Assembly: GCA_027886175.1 (NCBI GenBank)
Contig: JAJNNQ010000075.1
Coordinates: 4,505,001-4,569,000, forward strand
DNA: 64,000 nucleotides
Direction of reading: 5' to 3'
Source of the DNA: Phylloscopus collybita
Taxonomy: Eukaryota > Chordata > Aves > Passeriformes > Phylloscopidae
The notes under the pieces were generated by a model. That model was not told the origin of the DNA, ran no database searches, and was given only the letters and a program-made list of their open reading frames with translations. The translations under genes were made by a program, and so were the position numbers. Shown here piece by piece: positions 13,581 through 25,886 of this stretch; positions within the stretch are counted from its first letter, which is position 1, and every line of letters starts with the position of its first letter.

Positions 13581-16500
13581 GCACTGACCCAGAGATGTTG
13601 ACTGCTGTTTCCCCAAAATTTTTCAGACATTTTTAAACCCGAGTTTAAAAAAAGGGAACCATTTTAATTTGCACATCTGTGTTAATCTACACATTCATGG
13701 TAATTTACACAAGCTGGGGTTCGCAGAAAGGTTTTGGTAAAAATGTATTGGTAGATCTTAATTATTTTTGTTTGACTCCCAATCCAGAGAATCTGTTCCA
13801 AGCTTTGATTTAGGAGGATTTTAAACATTAATACATAATGTTGAATTGCTTACTTTGCCCCTTGAGCTGCTCTCATTAAAAAACACAATTGATTAAAATA
13901 ACTGCTTAGGCATTTCCATCTTTCTTTTTGCTATTGAAAATTCCCCACCTCAGCAATCCTCTGCCAAAGTGTAAGCACACATCTCTCATCTGTTCACTTC
14001 AGTGTGAGTTAGTGAACTCTGGACAAAAAAGAGAAAAACACATCAGGGATGAAAAACTATGTAATTTTAAATGAAAATATAAATCAATAGCCCATTTTCA
14101 CAGGGGTTGAAGAACTTGTCTTATGGCCTGTTATCTGTGGAAAGGACCCTGGCACAGTAAATAAAAAGTCCTGTAGCAAAGAACATGTTCTCTTTAACAG
14201 CTAGTTTCCATAGTGCTGTTCTTAGCTCAAATCATAATTTTAACAGCAAAATTCAGTATTTTATTTGATTTTTATTTCTGGAAAACTCATATATCCCAGT
14301 TTTGTTGCTTTTTTCAAGTGACACTGGGACTGCTGAACCTTTACAGCCATTAAACATCACTGTCTGGAAGGATCTTTAAAACATAGTGTGGGAAGTCATT
14401 CTGGTCCTTCAGGGAGAGCAAAACCCTGGGGCCTTCAGGAGCATCAGATCCTCATTGGAGGCAGGGCTGGCTCAGGATTGTGTTTTCCTAGGTTATCATG
14501 TGCCATCCAGAGCTGTCAGGATAAAACAGTAATTGAAAAAAATAAGCAAAAAAACCCAAGCAAGCAAACAAACAAACCCCAAAGAAAAATACTTTTGTGA
14601 CAAGAAAGAGCAGAGTCCAAAGGGTTAGAAACACACAGTCCACACCAGCCAGGGAGCTGGAAGGCAGCATCAGCTGGGCTGCCCAAATGGTTGCAATTAA
14701 CCTCCTGCTGAGGCTGTTGAGCATCAACTCCCCTCTGCTGCCTCTACAGCCTCCCCCAGACTGCATTTTCTATTTGGGTTCTAAATGTTTGAGAGGCTGT
14801 TGTTCAGTGGTATTTAGACTGTGCCCAGCATGATGGGGCCCAGGAGCTTTCCTGAAGTCCTGGTGGCCAACTTGACCACAGGAAGGTTGGGGGTTGCAGG
14901 CACTGATCCTGCATCAGCTGGGCATTCAGGTTCTGAAACCGTTCTTGCTCTTTGTGTTTGGGTGTGTGAACTGCCTGAAGCTGGCCTTTAGAATTTGGTA
15001 AGGCTGTGAATTTTTCATTCCTGGATGAAAATGTCGAAGAACAAAAGTATCATTAGCTCTGATTTTCCCAGACTGATATGCAGACAGAAGGAACATGTAC
15101 TTTAAAAAGTTACTCTTTAGAATCATAATTTGAGGAATATTATGGGTCCTGTTGGTGCTGTCCCACATTGTTTGGAGTGATGTGGTTTACTGTGGTTATT
15201 GATAATAGTCAAGGCTCATTTGCTGCTTCTCAGAGGTTCTTGCAGCTCCCCTGGCTTCCATATCTATGGCAGAGTAATCCTCCTAACCAGTGATGGATGA
15301 AGAGGGTGGATACCATAGGAGGAGGGATGATATATCCTCTATTTGTTTGCAGGGAAGATGACGGACCTTTCAGAATAAATAGTGTATAGGGAAAACATTG
15401 GATATTCATTTATCTCCTTGTAAAACAAGGAGATCCTACAAAAACCAATATCCCCTACAAAACCAGTAAAGTCTTTTCAGATTGAGATCAAGGACTCTTC
15501 AAACCAGAAGAGAGAAGGCACTGGTCTCCCCAGTGGCATTAGTGACAACAGACATTGTCCTTGGCTATATAACTGGATTCTCTCCATGTACAGTCCCATC
15601 ATGGTCAGCAATCCAGGCCTGGCAGGCTGCACTTTGAATAGCTGGCTTCAGTTTGGAAAAAAAAAAATACACCCAAGCATATTTAATTTATTAGTATATA
15701 TTCAGCTTGATTAAATTCCAGAATGTTTATGAAGTTCTCATATTTTCTTGCTAGATGTCTGCTACTGAATTTATCTATTTCTGCTGGTGCTGATAAAAGC
15801 TCAGCTCCTGCAGCTGTTAAAGACAGAAACAAAAATAAATAGACCCAGGAACCACTCTAGGGCTAGACTCATGGGTTGGCAGCAGTTGTGAGTAGGCTTG
15901 CTTGCCACAATAGTATGGTTTTAAAAAATATTGGAGACATGACTGCTGCAAAGATGACATTCATCAGTACATCTGAGGAGAGGTTGGAAATAAGCACTGA
16001 TGTTGCTGAGCATCTGTCAGTGGATACATGGAGGCACTGGCCAAATGGGAAACATCTGCATCTTTTCCAAATGAGGATCAGTGGAAAAAAAATTAAAAAT
16101 CCTGAAGATCAGGCTTTTTTTTTTTGCCTTTTTTTTTTAACACTTGTGGGTGTGAGGCAGCACAGACCAAAGCATCTGTGTACTGTCAGTAGATCCATGT
16201 AATTCTGATGACCTTGCTAAGGGACTATGTTATGGGAAAGGAAAGCATGGAGGAGGCAGGACAGGGGACAAGGACAGTGCAGAAGAGCTGGGCATATGTG
16301 ACACTGAAGGGCAGTTATGCAACACCAAATAAACAGCCAAAAATACAGTAAACTGTGTCTGGTTTAAGAACTTGGAAGGAGCAGCCTAAACTCAGGTGTT
16401 GGTCTTGCTGCAGCAGTGCTATCAATTCACAGCAGGGATTCACATCATGCCTTCAACTGGTGCTTTGTAAGGACTGCTGGTGGTGAAAGATGAATGATTT

Positions 16501-17654
16501 AAGAAAAGATTTTGCAGAGTGAATACAGAGAACTGTAAATACTCTACAGAGTCTGATAAGTGGCAAACAGCAAGGTGTTGCAGAACGGTTTTGAAACAAA
16601 TGAAGAGATAACATGAGCAGAGACCTTGAATTAGGCACTGGATGCTGTGTTTTGCAAGTTTTATTCAAGTTGCATAGATCAGTAAAAAATTTGTCCTTCA
16701 GGGGAACTTAGGTCATTATAATGTAAAAACCACACCTCTAGAGCTCAGCCTAACCACCTTCAAGTGAGACCTTGACCCAGTGAACACATACAATGAATTT
16801 AAAATGGACTGTGTATCTCTGTTAACTAATTTAGCCCCTACCTGCATTATTGCCATCTCCCAGATGTCATAGGCTGGGTGATCTCATGGCTTTCAATCCT
16901 CACTCACATTGCCTTGCTCCCTTTTGGCACAGAGCTGGGCATGCTTTCAATGGAATTAGGGCTGTTAAAACTTGCTGGACTTTCAGTATGATCTCAGAAA
17001 AGTTCTTCTACTCCATGCAATGGATGTTCATAATGTATCTGAGTGAGCAAGGCTTGATAGGGCATGAAGCAGCTTTCTCTCATCATTCCTCACTGTAGGG
17101 TATCAGATTTCCCTAGACTTAGGCCCCCCCATCAGGCACTGAAATTAGGATATAACATAAATGACAGCTTTCAGAACCCAAACATACCCATCACTGGTTC
17201 TGCAGAAAATCAGACAGTTTCTACTCAGGTGTTGAAAGACAAACGTGTCTTTCACATGTAAGGAATCAACACTTAAATTGCAGGGCATGCAAGATGTGAG
17301 GTTTTTGGAGTCATGTTCCCCTGTGAAAGGAGAGCAAAGACAAGGTAGAGGACAAGCAGGGCACAGAAGAGAAGCAAGAAGAATCAAAAAAGCTCATGAT
17401 GGGAGAAGGAGAGATGGAGGAGGGGGATTATTTAAAGATGGGTACTGAAAGTAAAAATACTCCTCTCTTTAAAGAAATGAGTAGAATACAACACATTCAT
17501 GTGTGCTTTTTTGGCATTGGGATCTGTTCAGTCCCTAGGTGCCTGCAGTAATGCTGACCCTAATCTCCCTCCCACTTATCTCTCTGTAGCATTTCTAAGC
17601 CTTTCAGTCCTCCTGAGCAAACAAGGCACCTGGTCCCTTCCTTCCCTGCTGCAG
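13581..17654. other. Non-coding stretch, no exon identified
   Basis: A 108-codon open frame at 15876-16202 lacks splice signals and runs into a T-rich tract, so I do not call it coding. If the gene at 17.6 kb has earlier exons, they are either here unrecognised or left of the window. Confidence 0.45.
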
Positions 17655-17792
17655 CAGGCTGAGTACCACCGAGTGAAGCCATCTCATCAGGAGGAGCAGG
17701 AGCAGGAGGAAGAGGAGGAGGAGGAGGAGGAGGAGGAGACGCTTCTGGGAATGATAAAACAACGAGCAAAGCAAGAGCTGCCGGGGCGGCTG
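17655..17792 (+). CDS. Internal coding exon, Glu-rich, of unrecognised K/E-rich protein
   Basis: A strong pyrimidine-rich acceptor (ccttccttccctgctgcag) ends at 17654. A consensus donor, CTG|GTAAGT, starts at 17793. The exon is 138 nt (46 codons), phase 0 at both ends. It reads QAEYHRVKPSHQ, a Glu/Gln stretch with 11 consecutive Glu (17706-17738, nearly all GAG), then TLLGMIKQRAKQELPGRL, which looks helical and basic. The frame stays open leftwards only by intron read-through. The donor phase fits the acceptor phase of the exon at 19064. I do not recognise the family and infer no function. The preceding exon was not found, so the protein start is unknown. The GAG run could vary in length between individuals. 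Confidence 0.65.
17700..17739 (+). repeat. GAG trinucleotide repeat in coding frame
   Basis: A short GGA/GAG microsatellite with one GAA interruption, read as poly-Glu within the exon. Such repeats can expand or contract in frame. Confidence 0.85.
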
Positions 17793-18246
17793 GTAAGTGT
17801 GGAAGTGATGAGCTTCTTATTGATTGCACAGGAGTCGTGCTTGGAGAGGTGGCTGGAAATTTTTACCTTTGGAAACATTACACTGAGAAAGCTGAGAAGA
17901 TGGCAGGAGCCGGTGCTGATAAGAGGGATCAATGCAGAGCATGGGTGGAATGAGGTTATTAATAAGTAACAGGATTCAGCTTGGGAGCTAATGAAATAAA
18001 AAAGATATTTTCTAGTTGGGGCATCTCACAGGCACTTGATTGCTATAGCAATGGCAATGGAGAGATTAGGAACAATGAACTGTACAGCAAAAATGGGCTG
18101 AAAATCCCTCCTTGTGGAAGCATCTAGTTAAAAGAATGGCTCAAACAGAGCATCTCTAGAAGAGATGTATTTCAGGATATTTAACAGGGGCTGTGAACAG
18201 GAATCTGTGATCTTTGGAGCATGTAAAAATTGAAAATTATACTGGC

Positions 18247-18274
18247 AAAAAAAAAAAAAAAAAAAAAAAAAAAA
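18247..18274. repeat. A homopolymer (28 A)
   Basis: A pure A run within the presumed intron between the exons at 17.7 and 19.1 kb. No clear retroposon body precedes it. Confidence 0.9.
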
Positions 18275-18529
18275 GCCAGATAAGTTTGCAATCTCAATCC
18301 TTCTGGTTATTATGAACAGTGTGGCAATTTCACACAGCTGGAAACTGGATGTTTAGGCTCTGCAGATTTCTTCATCTGCAGAGACTGTCTCCCATTATGC
18401 AGGATGATCTTTCAGCCTTTGGCATCTTTCCCTGAATGACCACTTGGTATCATCTTTAGAGCAAGAGGCTGTATCTGTGAAAGGAAGGTACTCACCCTCA
18501 ACTTCATTGAATCCCAAGAGAGCTGAAGG

Positions 18530-18777
18530 AGGGAAGACTTAGTCTGGATGTCAGGAAGATTAGATATTAGGAGAAATACTTTACTATGAAGGTGGTGAGA
18601 TGCAGGAACAGGTTGCTTACAGGTTGTGGACTCCCCTTATCCCTGGAAGTGTTCAAGGGTGGCCTGGATGGGGCTCTGAGCAACTTGGTCTAGTGGAATG
18701 TGTTTGTGCCCATGGCAGGGGTTGGAAAAGATGATCCTTAAGGCCTTTCCAAGCCATTCCATGAATCTATGAATGTC
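18530..18777 (+). mobile_element. CR1 LINE 3' end fragment
   Basis: 'agattagatattaggagaaa', 'tccctggaagtgttcaagg', 'ggcctggatggggctctga', 'gtgcccatggcaggggttg' and a degraded terminal repeat 'ccatgaatctatgaatg'. It lies in the presumed intron, in the same orientation as the gene. Confidence 0.92.
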
Positions 18778-19063
18778 TAATCCTCCTATTCAGTCCTCTA
18801 GAATGAGTGCAAAACTGAGGAGAGCTCTATTAAACTCTATGTATCTTAAAGATGTATCTATGACTGTTCTGTATCCTTTCTCACTACATTTCTTAGGATT
18901 TTTCTATAAGTAAAGCATGCTTTTGGCTTTTCGTGCTGTATTTGTCTTGGGATCTCCAGTATCTTTTGATAGTTTAGAAAATTGCTACTAAAAGTGACCA
19001 GCTTATCCCAACACATATATAACTCTAAAGCCAAGCTGCTAATATGCACCATCAACTTTTCAG

Positions 19064-19205
19064 TGTCAGGACAGGATTCAGGAGAAATTTAAGCCTGATT
19101 TGCCTAATTTCCATAAGGAGATCTCCAAGATCAATGAATTGAACAAAGAAATTGATGAGACACAGATGAGACTACTGGTCTTGTTTCTGCAATATGAAGA
19201 TGCAG
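19064..19205 (+). CDS. Internal coding exon, helical segment of unrecognised K/E-rich protein
   Basis: The acceptor (caacttttcag) ends at 19063 and the donor GATGCAG|GTAAGG begins at 19206. The 142-nt exon is phase 0 at its start and phase 1 at its end. Its 47 codons read CQDRIQEKFKPDLPNFHK, then EISKINELNKEIDETQMR, then LLVLFLQYEDA. The charged stretch with spaced Ile, Leu and Met suggests an amphipathic, coiled-coil-like helix ending in a hydrophobic patch. The phase matches the exon ending at 17792, giving an intron of about 1.27 kb. The antisense frame is not protein-like. The next exon must start in phase 1 and was not found, so the join towards 25.7 kb is incomplete. The family is not recognised. 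Confidence 0.65.
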
Positions 19206-20814
19206 GTAAGGAGGAAAATCCCACAAAAAGGTGATTACACACAGGGACTTTGTAAACTCGGAGTCCTACTGGGTGGTTTTCCAAATGAGGAAGGCATTTC
19301 AGGTGCTTATTTGAGTAATGGGGAGAGAGCTGGCATTTCTATTCTAGTTTTCAGTCATGCTGCTTTCCCAGCAACTGGGAGAGTGCTCAAAAAACTGTGA
19401 GAGGCCTGAGGTACAATGCTGAGAGGGAATCTGTGTGTGGCACAGGGCGTAGGGCATGTTCTCTGCCTGAACTACACAAACTTTCCACAGCTTGTGAGCA
19501 TAAAGAAGCTCTTCAGGACTGTGCTGTGAGATGAAACCTGCACATCTGGGATGTGGGGTGCTGGTGGCTTTGCAGATGTGAGGTACCATCTGAATTCTTG
19601 GGTAATTCAAAGTAAATTGGCTGTGGTGCTGCTATCACAACATAGCCAATGACAATGGTGTTCTGGCAATGTTTTCTCACAAATTGACAGAAGCAAGACC
19701 ATTAGACAAGAAGAGCTTCCCCCATGAGCCACACACTTTTCAGTCAGCATTTATTTTTGTGAGATGATGGTTTGATGTTATCCTTAAGACCACTGAGATA
19801 TTTATTTAGTCTTCTTGCAATATGGGAACCATATCAAGAGATGTCAACTCTTATGCTCCTGAGTCTGAGCATTTGGAGATTAAGAGCTGATATATGCTAA
19901 TTCCTTCATTTTTACTGTTTTTTTAAATCTGTCATGATGGTGTGAGCCAAACGTCCTGCAAGGCACCAAGAGGACTTGATTTTTAATTATTTAAAATAGG
20001 TAAGAGGTGTGACTTTAGCCCAGCATTGGTCTGGTATAGACAAGAGGAACTAAAATCCCTGTGCTCAGTATGCAGTTTGTACACACCTCCACTACACTTG
20101 GTGTTGTTCATTGCTCTAAAACAGCTGAAGATCACCTTGGATGATGTTGACAACCTCCCCTGATTCCCTGGAATACCTTCACCTTTGATTCAGCAATTCC
20201 TGGGAAGGAGATGCTCAAAAACAACCCTGACCAGGGACTTAACTGAGGGTAATAAGATACACTCTGTACCAACTATTTAATCAAGGCAGCAACACTCCCA
20301 TGGTCTAGCTGCCAAATGAGATGTCTAGACAGGGTAGTGGGCTGGGCAGGATGAGTAATAACTAAGACCCAAACTTTAAGGATGGGAATTATCAAGGTGA
20401 TTAATGACAGTAGCCATGGACAAATGCCTCCCTGTCACTGTGGTACACAGTTTCTCAGATGAGGAGCTCAGCCAAGGGATAGAGTGCAGGGCCTGAGGGG
20501 GACAGAGAGCAGGAGGAGGACTCTGTTACTTGATCAGAAGATGTCAGGAAAAAAAATATTGTTTCAGTGAGGCCTCCTGGAATTATGGAATTACGTCCCT
20601 TCCTGAGTCACTCTAGGCTTCTCCAAGCCTCGATTCTTTTCTACCAGAAACACAATTATCAGGAAGGACAGCCAGCACAAGACTCCATTGAGAGAGGGCC
20701 ATTTCCTGAAGAGGTTCCTGGGGATGGGGAATGAGAAGCCACTCCTCCACAGCTGGTGGCCTGCCATGCTGTCCTGGAGTGACAGGACTCTTGCCTGTTC
20801 ACATGGGGCTTTGA
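19206..20814. other. Presumed intron, no feature
   Basis: Follows the donor at 19206. No further exon with paired splice sites and a phase-1 start was recognised. Confidence 0.45.
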
Positions 20815-20912
20815 CAGCTGCTCTAGAGAGAAGTGTCCCTGCCCATGGCAGGGGGTAGAAAGGTCCCTTCCAACCCAAACCATTCAGTGATTCTATGATT
20901 GTTTGATTCTAT
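20815..20912 (+). mobile_element. CR1 LINE 3' end fragment
   Basis: 'gtgtccctgcccatggcag', 'aaggtcccttccaacccaa', 'accattcagtgattctatg' followed by an extra 'attctatg' terminal unit. This is a short, relatively intact 3' end. Confidence 0.9.
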
Positions 20913-23900
20913 GTATTTGTGCTTTTATCTCCTTTTCTGAGTTACTGATTGAATGTGCTAATAGCATCTAAAGCTATCGAGAGGAGCTGATATTCAGTTA
21001 TTATTCAAGCCTATGAGAAAGGAGAGAAAATGTATCTGAAGATGATTAGAGAGCTTCCCTTCTGCCCCCTGACCCGCTAAGAATCTGCTGTAAATAGCTT
21101 TAACTCCCCTTCCCATTATGCTGTGACAGGATTTGCCTTTCAAAGCACTCTGACTAGATAAGACAGTAGGCTGCTGAATTAGAATAAGCAATACAGGCAC
21201 ACAAAAGATGTGTTGGTGTGCCAAGATACACCATCTTGATGGCTAAGGTAGCCCACTGTACCTCTCATCAGAGAAAACAAATCCCAAAAGCCTTCTGAGC
21301 CTAATAGGGAGAAATTGCCTCCTTCTCAAGTAAATTGCAGGGATCAGGAGCAGAAGTTGTGATGAGACAAAGTAAGGAGAGCCACAGACCTGAGACTCAA
21401 GGTCCTTGAGCTAAGAACAAGATGAAGCGCTAAACAGTGCTAAGAGAAAGCATCTGAATGTTTTGGAGACAGTGCTGGTTTGGGTGACTTTTGAAGCTGA
21501 AAATAAAACTGTTGGTATAGACAGAGATATTTTTAACAGACCAAAGATGTTCATCCTACAGAAACTAATGAGTGCACAGTTCTACTGGTGAGGAAAACCC
21601 TGTGTTTTTTCAGAAAATCAGGAGGAAGCAAGACTCTTCTAAACACTTGAATTTGAGGCCTTGCACGGAATTTTGAACAGGGAGAGGCTTCATATTCACT
21701 TTTCTTCACTTTTAAGAATGCTTGAATGGGCTGTTTGCACATATGTAGTGAGTGAGCTTCACTGGATCCTCAGCTGAGGAACATATGGAATGCCCAAGAG
21801 GAATATGTGTGGGAGGTATCCGTTTTCCTTAGCCACACATAAAATGGGGTGAAGACTACAAACAACTTGTAGAATTGTCCTGGTGGATTTGAAACAATCC
21901 CCATCTTGATTCTGCCTCTATTGAAATCAAGGGCAGCATCATCATTGATTTGTAGAAGGCCGCAGAATCAAGGATTTCTGGGATCTGGAAGGATTTCCCA
22001 GGGTGTAGCTCTGTGTTACAATACAGACATTGTATAATGTAGTCTACAAAGTGCAGTACTGACTTTGGATAATACTGAAGATTTCCTTGCTGGTTTACTT
22101 CTAAAACCCACCAAAGTGAACAGAAAGATTTCCACTGAGAGATGAATTTTTGAGCACAAGGGCAGAACGACCCCAGATTTTTAGGAGGGTGTTTGGACAT
22201 TTGGATAATATAATTACCTGGTTTGGTGTTATGGACCACAGTGGAAAAGCTCTAACTTTAAATTATACTCTCCAGGAGAGCTGAAATTGTCTCCATGACC
22301 AGCTCACATAGCAGAAAATGTCTTTGGGCCTTCAAGGGACAGCAGCTTACCTGGAGAAGCACACAGTTGCCTTAGTCCTGGCATTGTGCTGGAAAGCTGC
22401 TATTTCTCCAGGATTTGTTTGTCCTGTGCAGGAGATGTATTTAACTTCCATGAGAAGAGCTGTTTTCCTTCACATCTTGACTCCTGAGTACAAAACAATG
22501 GTAATAAGAAGGAGAAAAATAAATAAAATAGTGGTAGACAAGTACAGTCACAAAAATTCCTATGGAGGTGGCAAGCTGAATTCAGAAATTCCCCAATGAA
22601 ATTAACAGACCTTCCTCCCACATGAGCACTTGGACTAATGAGGGCATCTGCAAGTAAGGGTGTCCTATTCATTGGCTAGGTCACTGGAATGTCACCAACA
22701 CATAAAAGTTCAGATGCTCCATGGCTTGGTGGATTAGGTGCTCCTTGTTCCAATAACTTGGTTTCTTGTACATCAGGAGACAGAGTGGGGAGCCAGTGCT
22801 GTAGCTTCAAGGAGCTTTTGTCTGGTTTAAAGCTGGTTGTCTTTTGGCCAACAGTTAAACACACAGAGCGAGGCAAAGGGTCTGTTTGTGTTTCCAAATT
22901 AAGTAAAGTCAGCTGCTAAGTGTTGAATCAAAAAAGCAACTCTTGGCTGATGGACTAGAAAAGGCTTAAAAGCACGAATGCCAAGATCTCATACCTCATG
23001 ATTCAGAAGACATAAAAACTGCTGCTCTATGCCATTCAATGGTACATTAAGTGTCCCCAGGACAGCACCAGTGATCCATGTGGGCAGGGTCAGCAAATTC
23101 TGCATGGGATATTCTAGGATTTTTGGTCCTAATACAGGACTGGTTGCAATTATTGCAACAACAGCTCTTTGACACTTTAAAGAGAGGACAGAAGAAATGC
23201 AGTGAAAGATTCATTGAGTCTTCAGTGACCCTTCAGTAATAAGCTAGGTAACATAATACCACTTAGATCCCTGGGCTCCTAAGGATGAAGAACAATTGCT
23301 TGGTGGAATTTGATTAGATTAGAGATTTATTGGATTTTACAAACCTATCTGTATCCAAGCCAAATATCTCTGCAGAGGTATTTGTACCCACAAAGCTGCA
23401 TGGGTAGACAAAAAACTCAAACATCATAACACAACAACTCTCTCCTTTTCTTCATGCTGGGATCAGCAAATGATACAAGGTCCTGAAATCTGATCCAAGA
23501 GGCTCTCAAAAGCTCCTGCATTTCCCAAAAATTCTGGCTGAATTTATGCCTGAAACCAGACTAGAAAGGCAGTAAGCCTCCATGAAATCTACACACCACA
23601 GGGACAGAATTTTGAAAGGGTTTTTGGCTCTTCATTGCACTCTGCTTAGCCTGTAACAGGAGCACCAGGATGGAGCCCTGAGTGTAATTTTAGGGTAATA
23701 ATAGGGTAAGTTTAATTATTGCAATTCTACCCCCACCAGGGAACCTACCTGGTTTTACTATGGACTCTAAGCTGCAGGTGACACAAAATTGCCCAGCTGT
23801 CTGTAGATACCTTAAGGAGCAAATGGGGTAAGAATTTAAATCTCAGTAGCTCACAGATAAACTATCCCCAGTTTTCTTCAGCTGAGAGAAATTGATTGTG

Positions 23901-24697
23901 GAAAGTCCTACAACATCACTTGTCTGCCAAAGTTCTCCCTGTGTGCTTTAACCACTCCAGAATAACTCATCAATACAGAGACATAAAAAAGACCTATCTT
24001 TGTGTTTGAATTATCTTCTCCAAATTGGGCAAACAGCCTGAAATTGCTGTTCTGGTTGATTCCATTTGAATCTGTAGAGAGGTGCTTTACCTCACAGATC
24101 CAAAATGGAATCTCTTCTGTGGCAAATGTAAAGTGAAATAAAGCTAAGAGCAGTCAGACCCAGTGAAGTTGTTAAATCTTCAGTACCCCAAGTCAGCCTG
24201 GTTTTGAGAGGTTTAAGTGATGCACAGTAGATAATCCCATCTTTTAAATCAAAGGAAATACCTTCATTTACTCTAAATCATAGTGTCTGGGAAGGTTGGG
24301 ATCTCCCTGCTGAGGATATTTGAAGGGATGTTCTCTTGCCAGAGAGGTTTTTTTATTGGTTGTGGATAATTTTTTGTGGTTTTGTTCAGTGAACAGTGGT
24401 TCAGATTTTGGCAATGTCACCATGTAATCGTGCTTTATTTGATTGAATGGGCTTGAATGGGCTTTGCTCCTATGGTAACAAACTTCTAGCTGCAATTGTT
24501 CTTAGCTTTTTGAAGGTGCCATTAATCATTGTTCCCAGCAGCCTGGTTCTCTCTGTGACTTTGGCTTTCCAAGACTGGATCTCGAAAGTGTCAAGGTTAC
24601 AGTGGGCAAAGGGAGAGAGAGTGAGTGACTGGGAAAATGAGATCAAGCCTTTTTGTCATCTTTTCCCTAACCCTGGACTAGACTGAAGCAACCCCAG
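20913..24697. other. Presumed intron, no confident exon
   Basis: Searched for a phase 1 to phase 2 exon that would link 19205 to 25734 and found none convincing. A 69-nt candidate at 22432-22500 has an acceptor and a GTAATA donor but the wrong phase. Confidence 0.4.
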
Positions 24698-24869
24698 CAG
24701 CGAGAGGCTGCTGAACACCCTGCCAGCCTCAGTGGTTCCTTGTGGAGCACGGTGTCAGCAGGGTCCTTTGTGCCCCACCCTGGCTCCAGAGCTCGCACCG
24801 CGCCAGCCCAGTTGCTGCTGGGATCTCCGGCTGCTCCTCGCAGCCTTTGTGCCGACACCAGCCAGACAG
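24698..24869 (+). CDS. Possible coding exon, GC-rich, low confidence
   Basis: A locally GC-rich island is bounded by a weak acceptor (caaccccag to 24697, with a branch-like ctaac 25 bases upstream) and a donor-like GACAG|GTGGAG at 24870. The most protein-like frame reads QREAAEHPASLSGSLWST and then a Ser/Ala/Pro-rich stretch. A second + frame and the minus strand are also open, so frame choice is weak. Its length (172 nt) would fit the missing phase 1 to phase 2 exon, but the frame required for that has a TGA near its start, which argues against a simple fit. It may be an unrelated GC-rich segment. Confidence 0.25.
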
Positions 24870-25733
24870 GTGGAGTTACAGCTAAGGTTTTGGCAGTATC
24901 TGCAACTCTGAGGCCGTGTTTAAGGTCACATTTCTGTAGCTGTGCTTGCCTCCATTTAATCTTGTTTGCTCTGACGTCAATGCAAATGCAGCAGCAAGCT
25001 CAGGCTGTTAGATGCTCTCTCTATTATTATGGCTTTTTCTCTCTTCAGTCACTGCTGGCTTCTTAAGATTGAGTTAAAATTACTATGGGGAGGGGTGGGT
25101 TGTTTTAACAGTGAAGCAGCTATTGTGTTGGCATATTCTACCCAAACACAGAGTATCTGCACTTAATAATTCTGTTCAATTGATTAGTCTTGTAACAGCC
25201 AAAAAAGCTGAGTTCACTGTGAGCTGCGTGTGCCTGTATCCTGGTGTGATTCAGCCCTGAATGCTTATGTATTAGTCCTGCCTATTTTATACATAAACAA
25301 TTTACTACCTTCATATGAATTAAATTTTCATGACATAGATTAATGAATTCTGCCTACCATCTGGAACGTCCTACAGCAGTCTCCAAATGGTGCAGGGATT
25401 CACATGTCATTGAAATGTAGCCCTTCCCAGATCAGAGCACAGGAACTGAACAACACTGCAGCACTTTAGGACCACTGGGCAGAGTGGAATACACGAAACA
25501 CTGTCCTGCTGAAGCCAGAGGTAAATTTATGTTGATGGAGGTTATAGAAATTTTCTCGAGCGGTGCAGCAGAATTAACAGACTCCCAAATCCTAAAAAAT
25601 GTCTAAAGGACATCCCTTGATTGTGAGGCTCAGAGATATTCAGTGACTTGTCTCTGGCTGTGGACTAAGTCCATACAAAAAGTAGAACAGTTCCTACATT
25701 CCCTGCCCACCCACTGCAATCCCTCTAAAGCAG

Positions 25734-25886
25734 CCTCTGTTTGAAGAGCGAAAGGCAGAAGAGCCAGATAATAGGCTTGAGGATAAAAAAAGTGACATCA
25801 AAATCCTTCAACATCCATGTCATTAATGGATCAGAGGATGGGCTGTCGTTGATTCTTCTGGCCTTAAATGCTACAGCATTCAACAA
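25734..25886 (+). CDS. Probable coding exon of the same K/E-rich gene
   Basis: A moderate acceptor (ccctctaaagcag, preceded by a C/T-rich tract) ends at 25733, and a consensus donor ATG|GTAAGT begins at 25887. In the frame that stays open to the donor it reads LCLKSERQKSQIIGLRIK, then KVTSKSFNIHVINGSEDG, then LSLILLALNATAFNKEM. The exon starts in phase 2 and ends in phase 0. The phase-0 end joins directly to the terminal exon at 32800. A second frame (PLFEERKAEEPDNRLEDK) is also protein-like but stops at a TAA near 25827. That overlap makes the call less certain. The family is not recognised. Confidence 0.45.

Noticed and set aside
15876..16202. 108-codon + frame
   Set aside because: No acceptor or donor, and it runs through a T-rich tract. 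It looks partly protein-like but has no support.
17499..17654. Left half of the 156-codon frame at 17499-17969 as coding
   Set aside because: It precedes a strong acceptor with its own pyrimidine tract; the translation is intron-like. Only 17655-17792 is kept.
22432..22500. 23-codon exon candidate (EMYLTSMRRAVF...)
   Set aside because: It has an acceptor and GTAATA donor, but phase 0/0 does not fit the neighbouring exons, and it is too short to judge.
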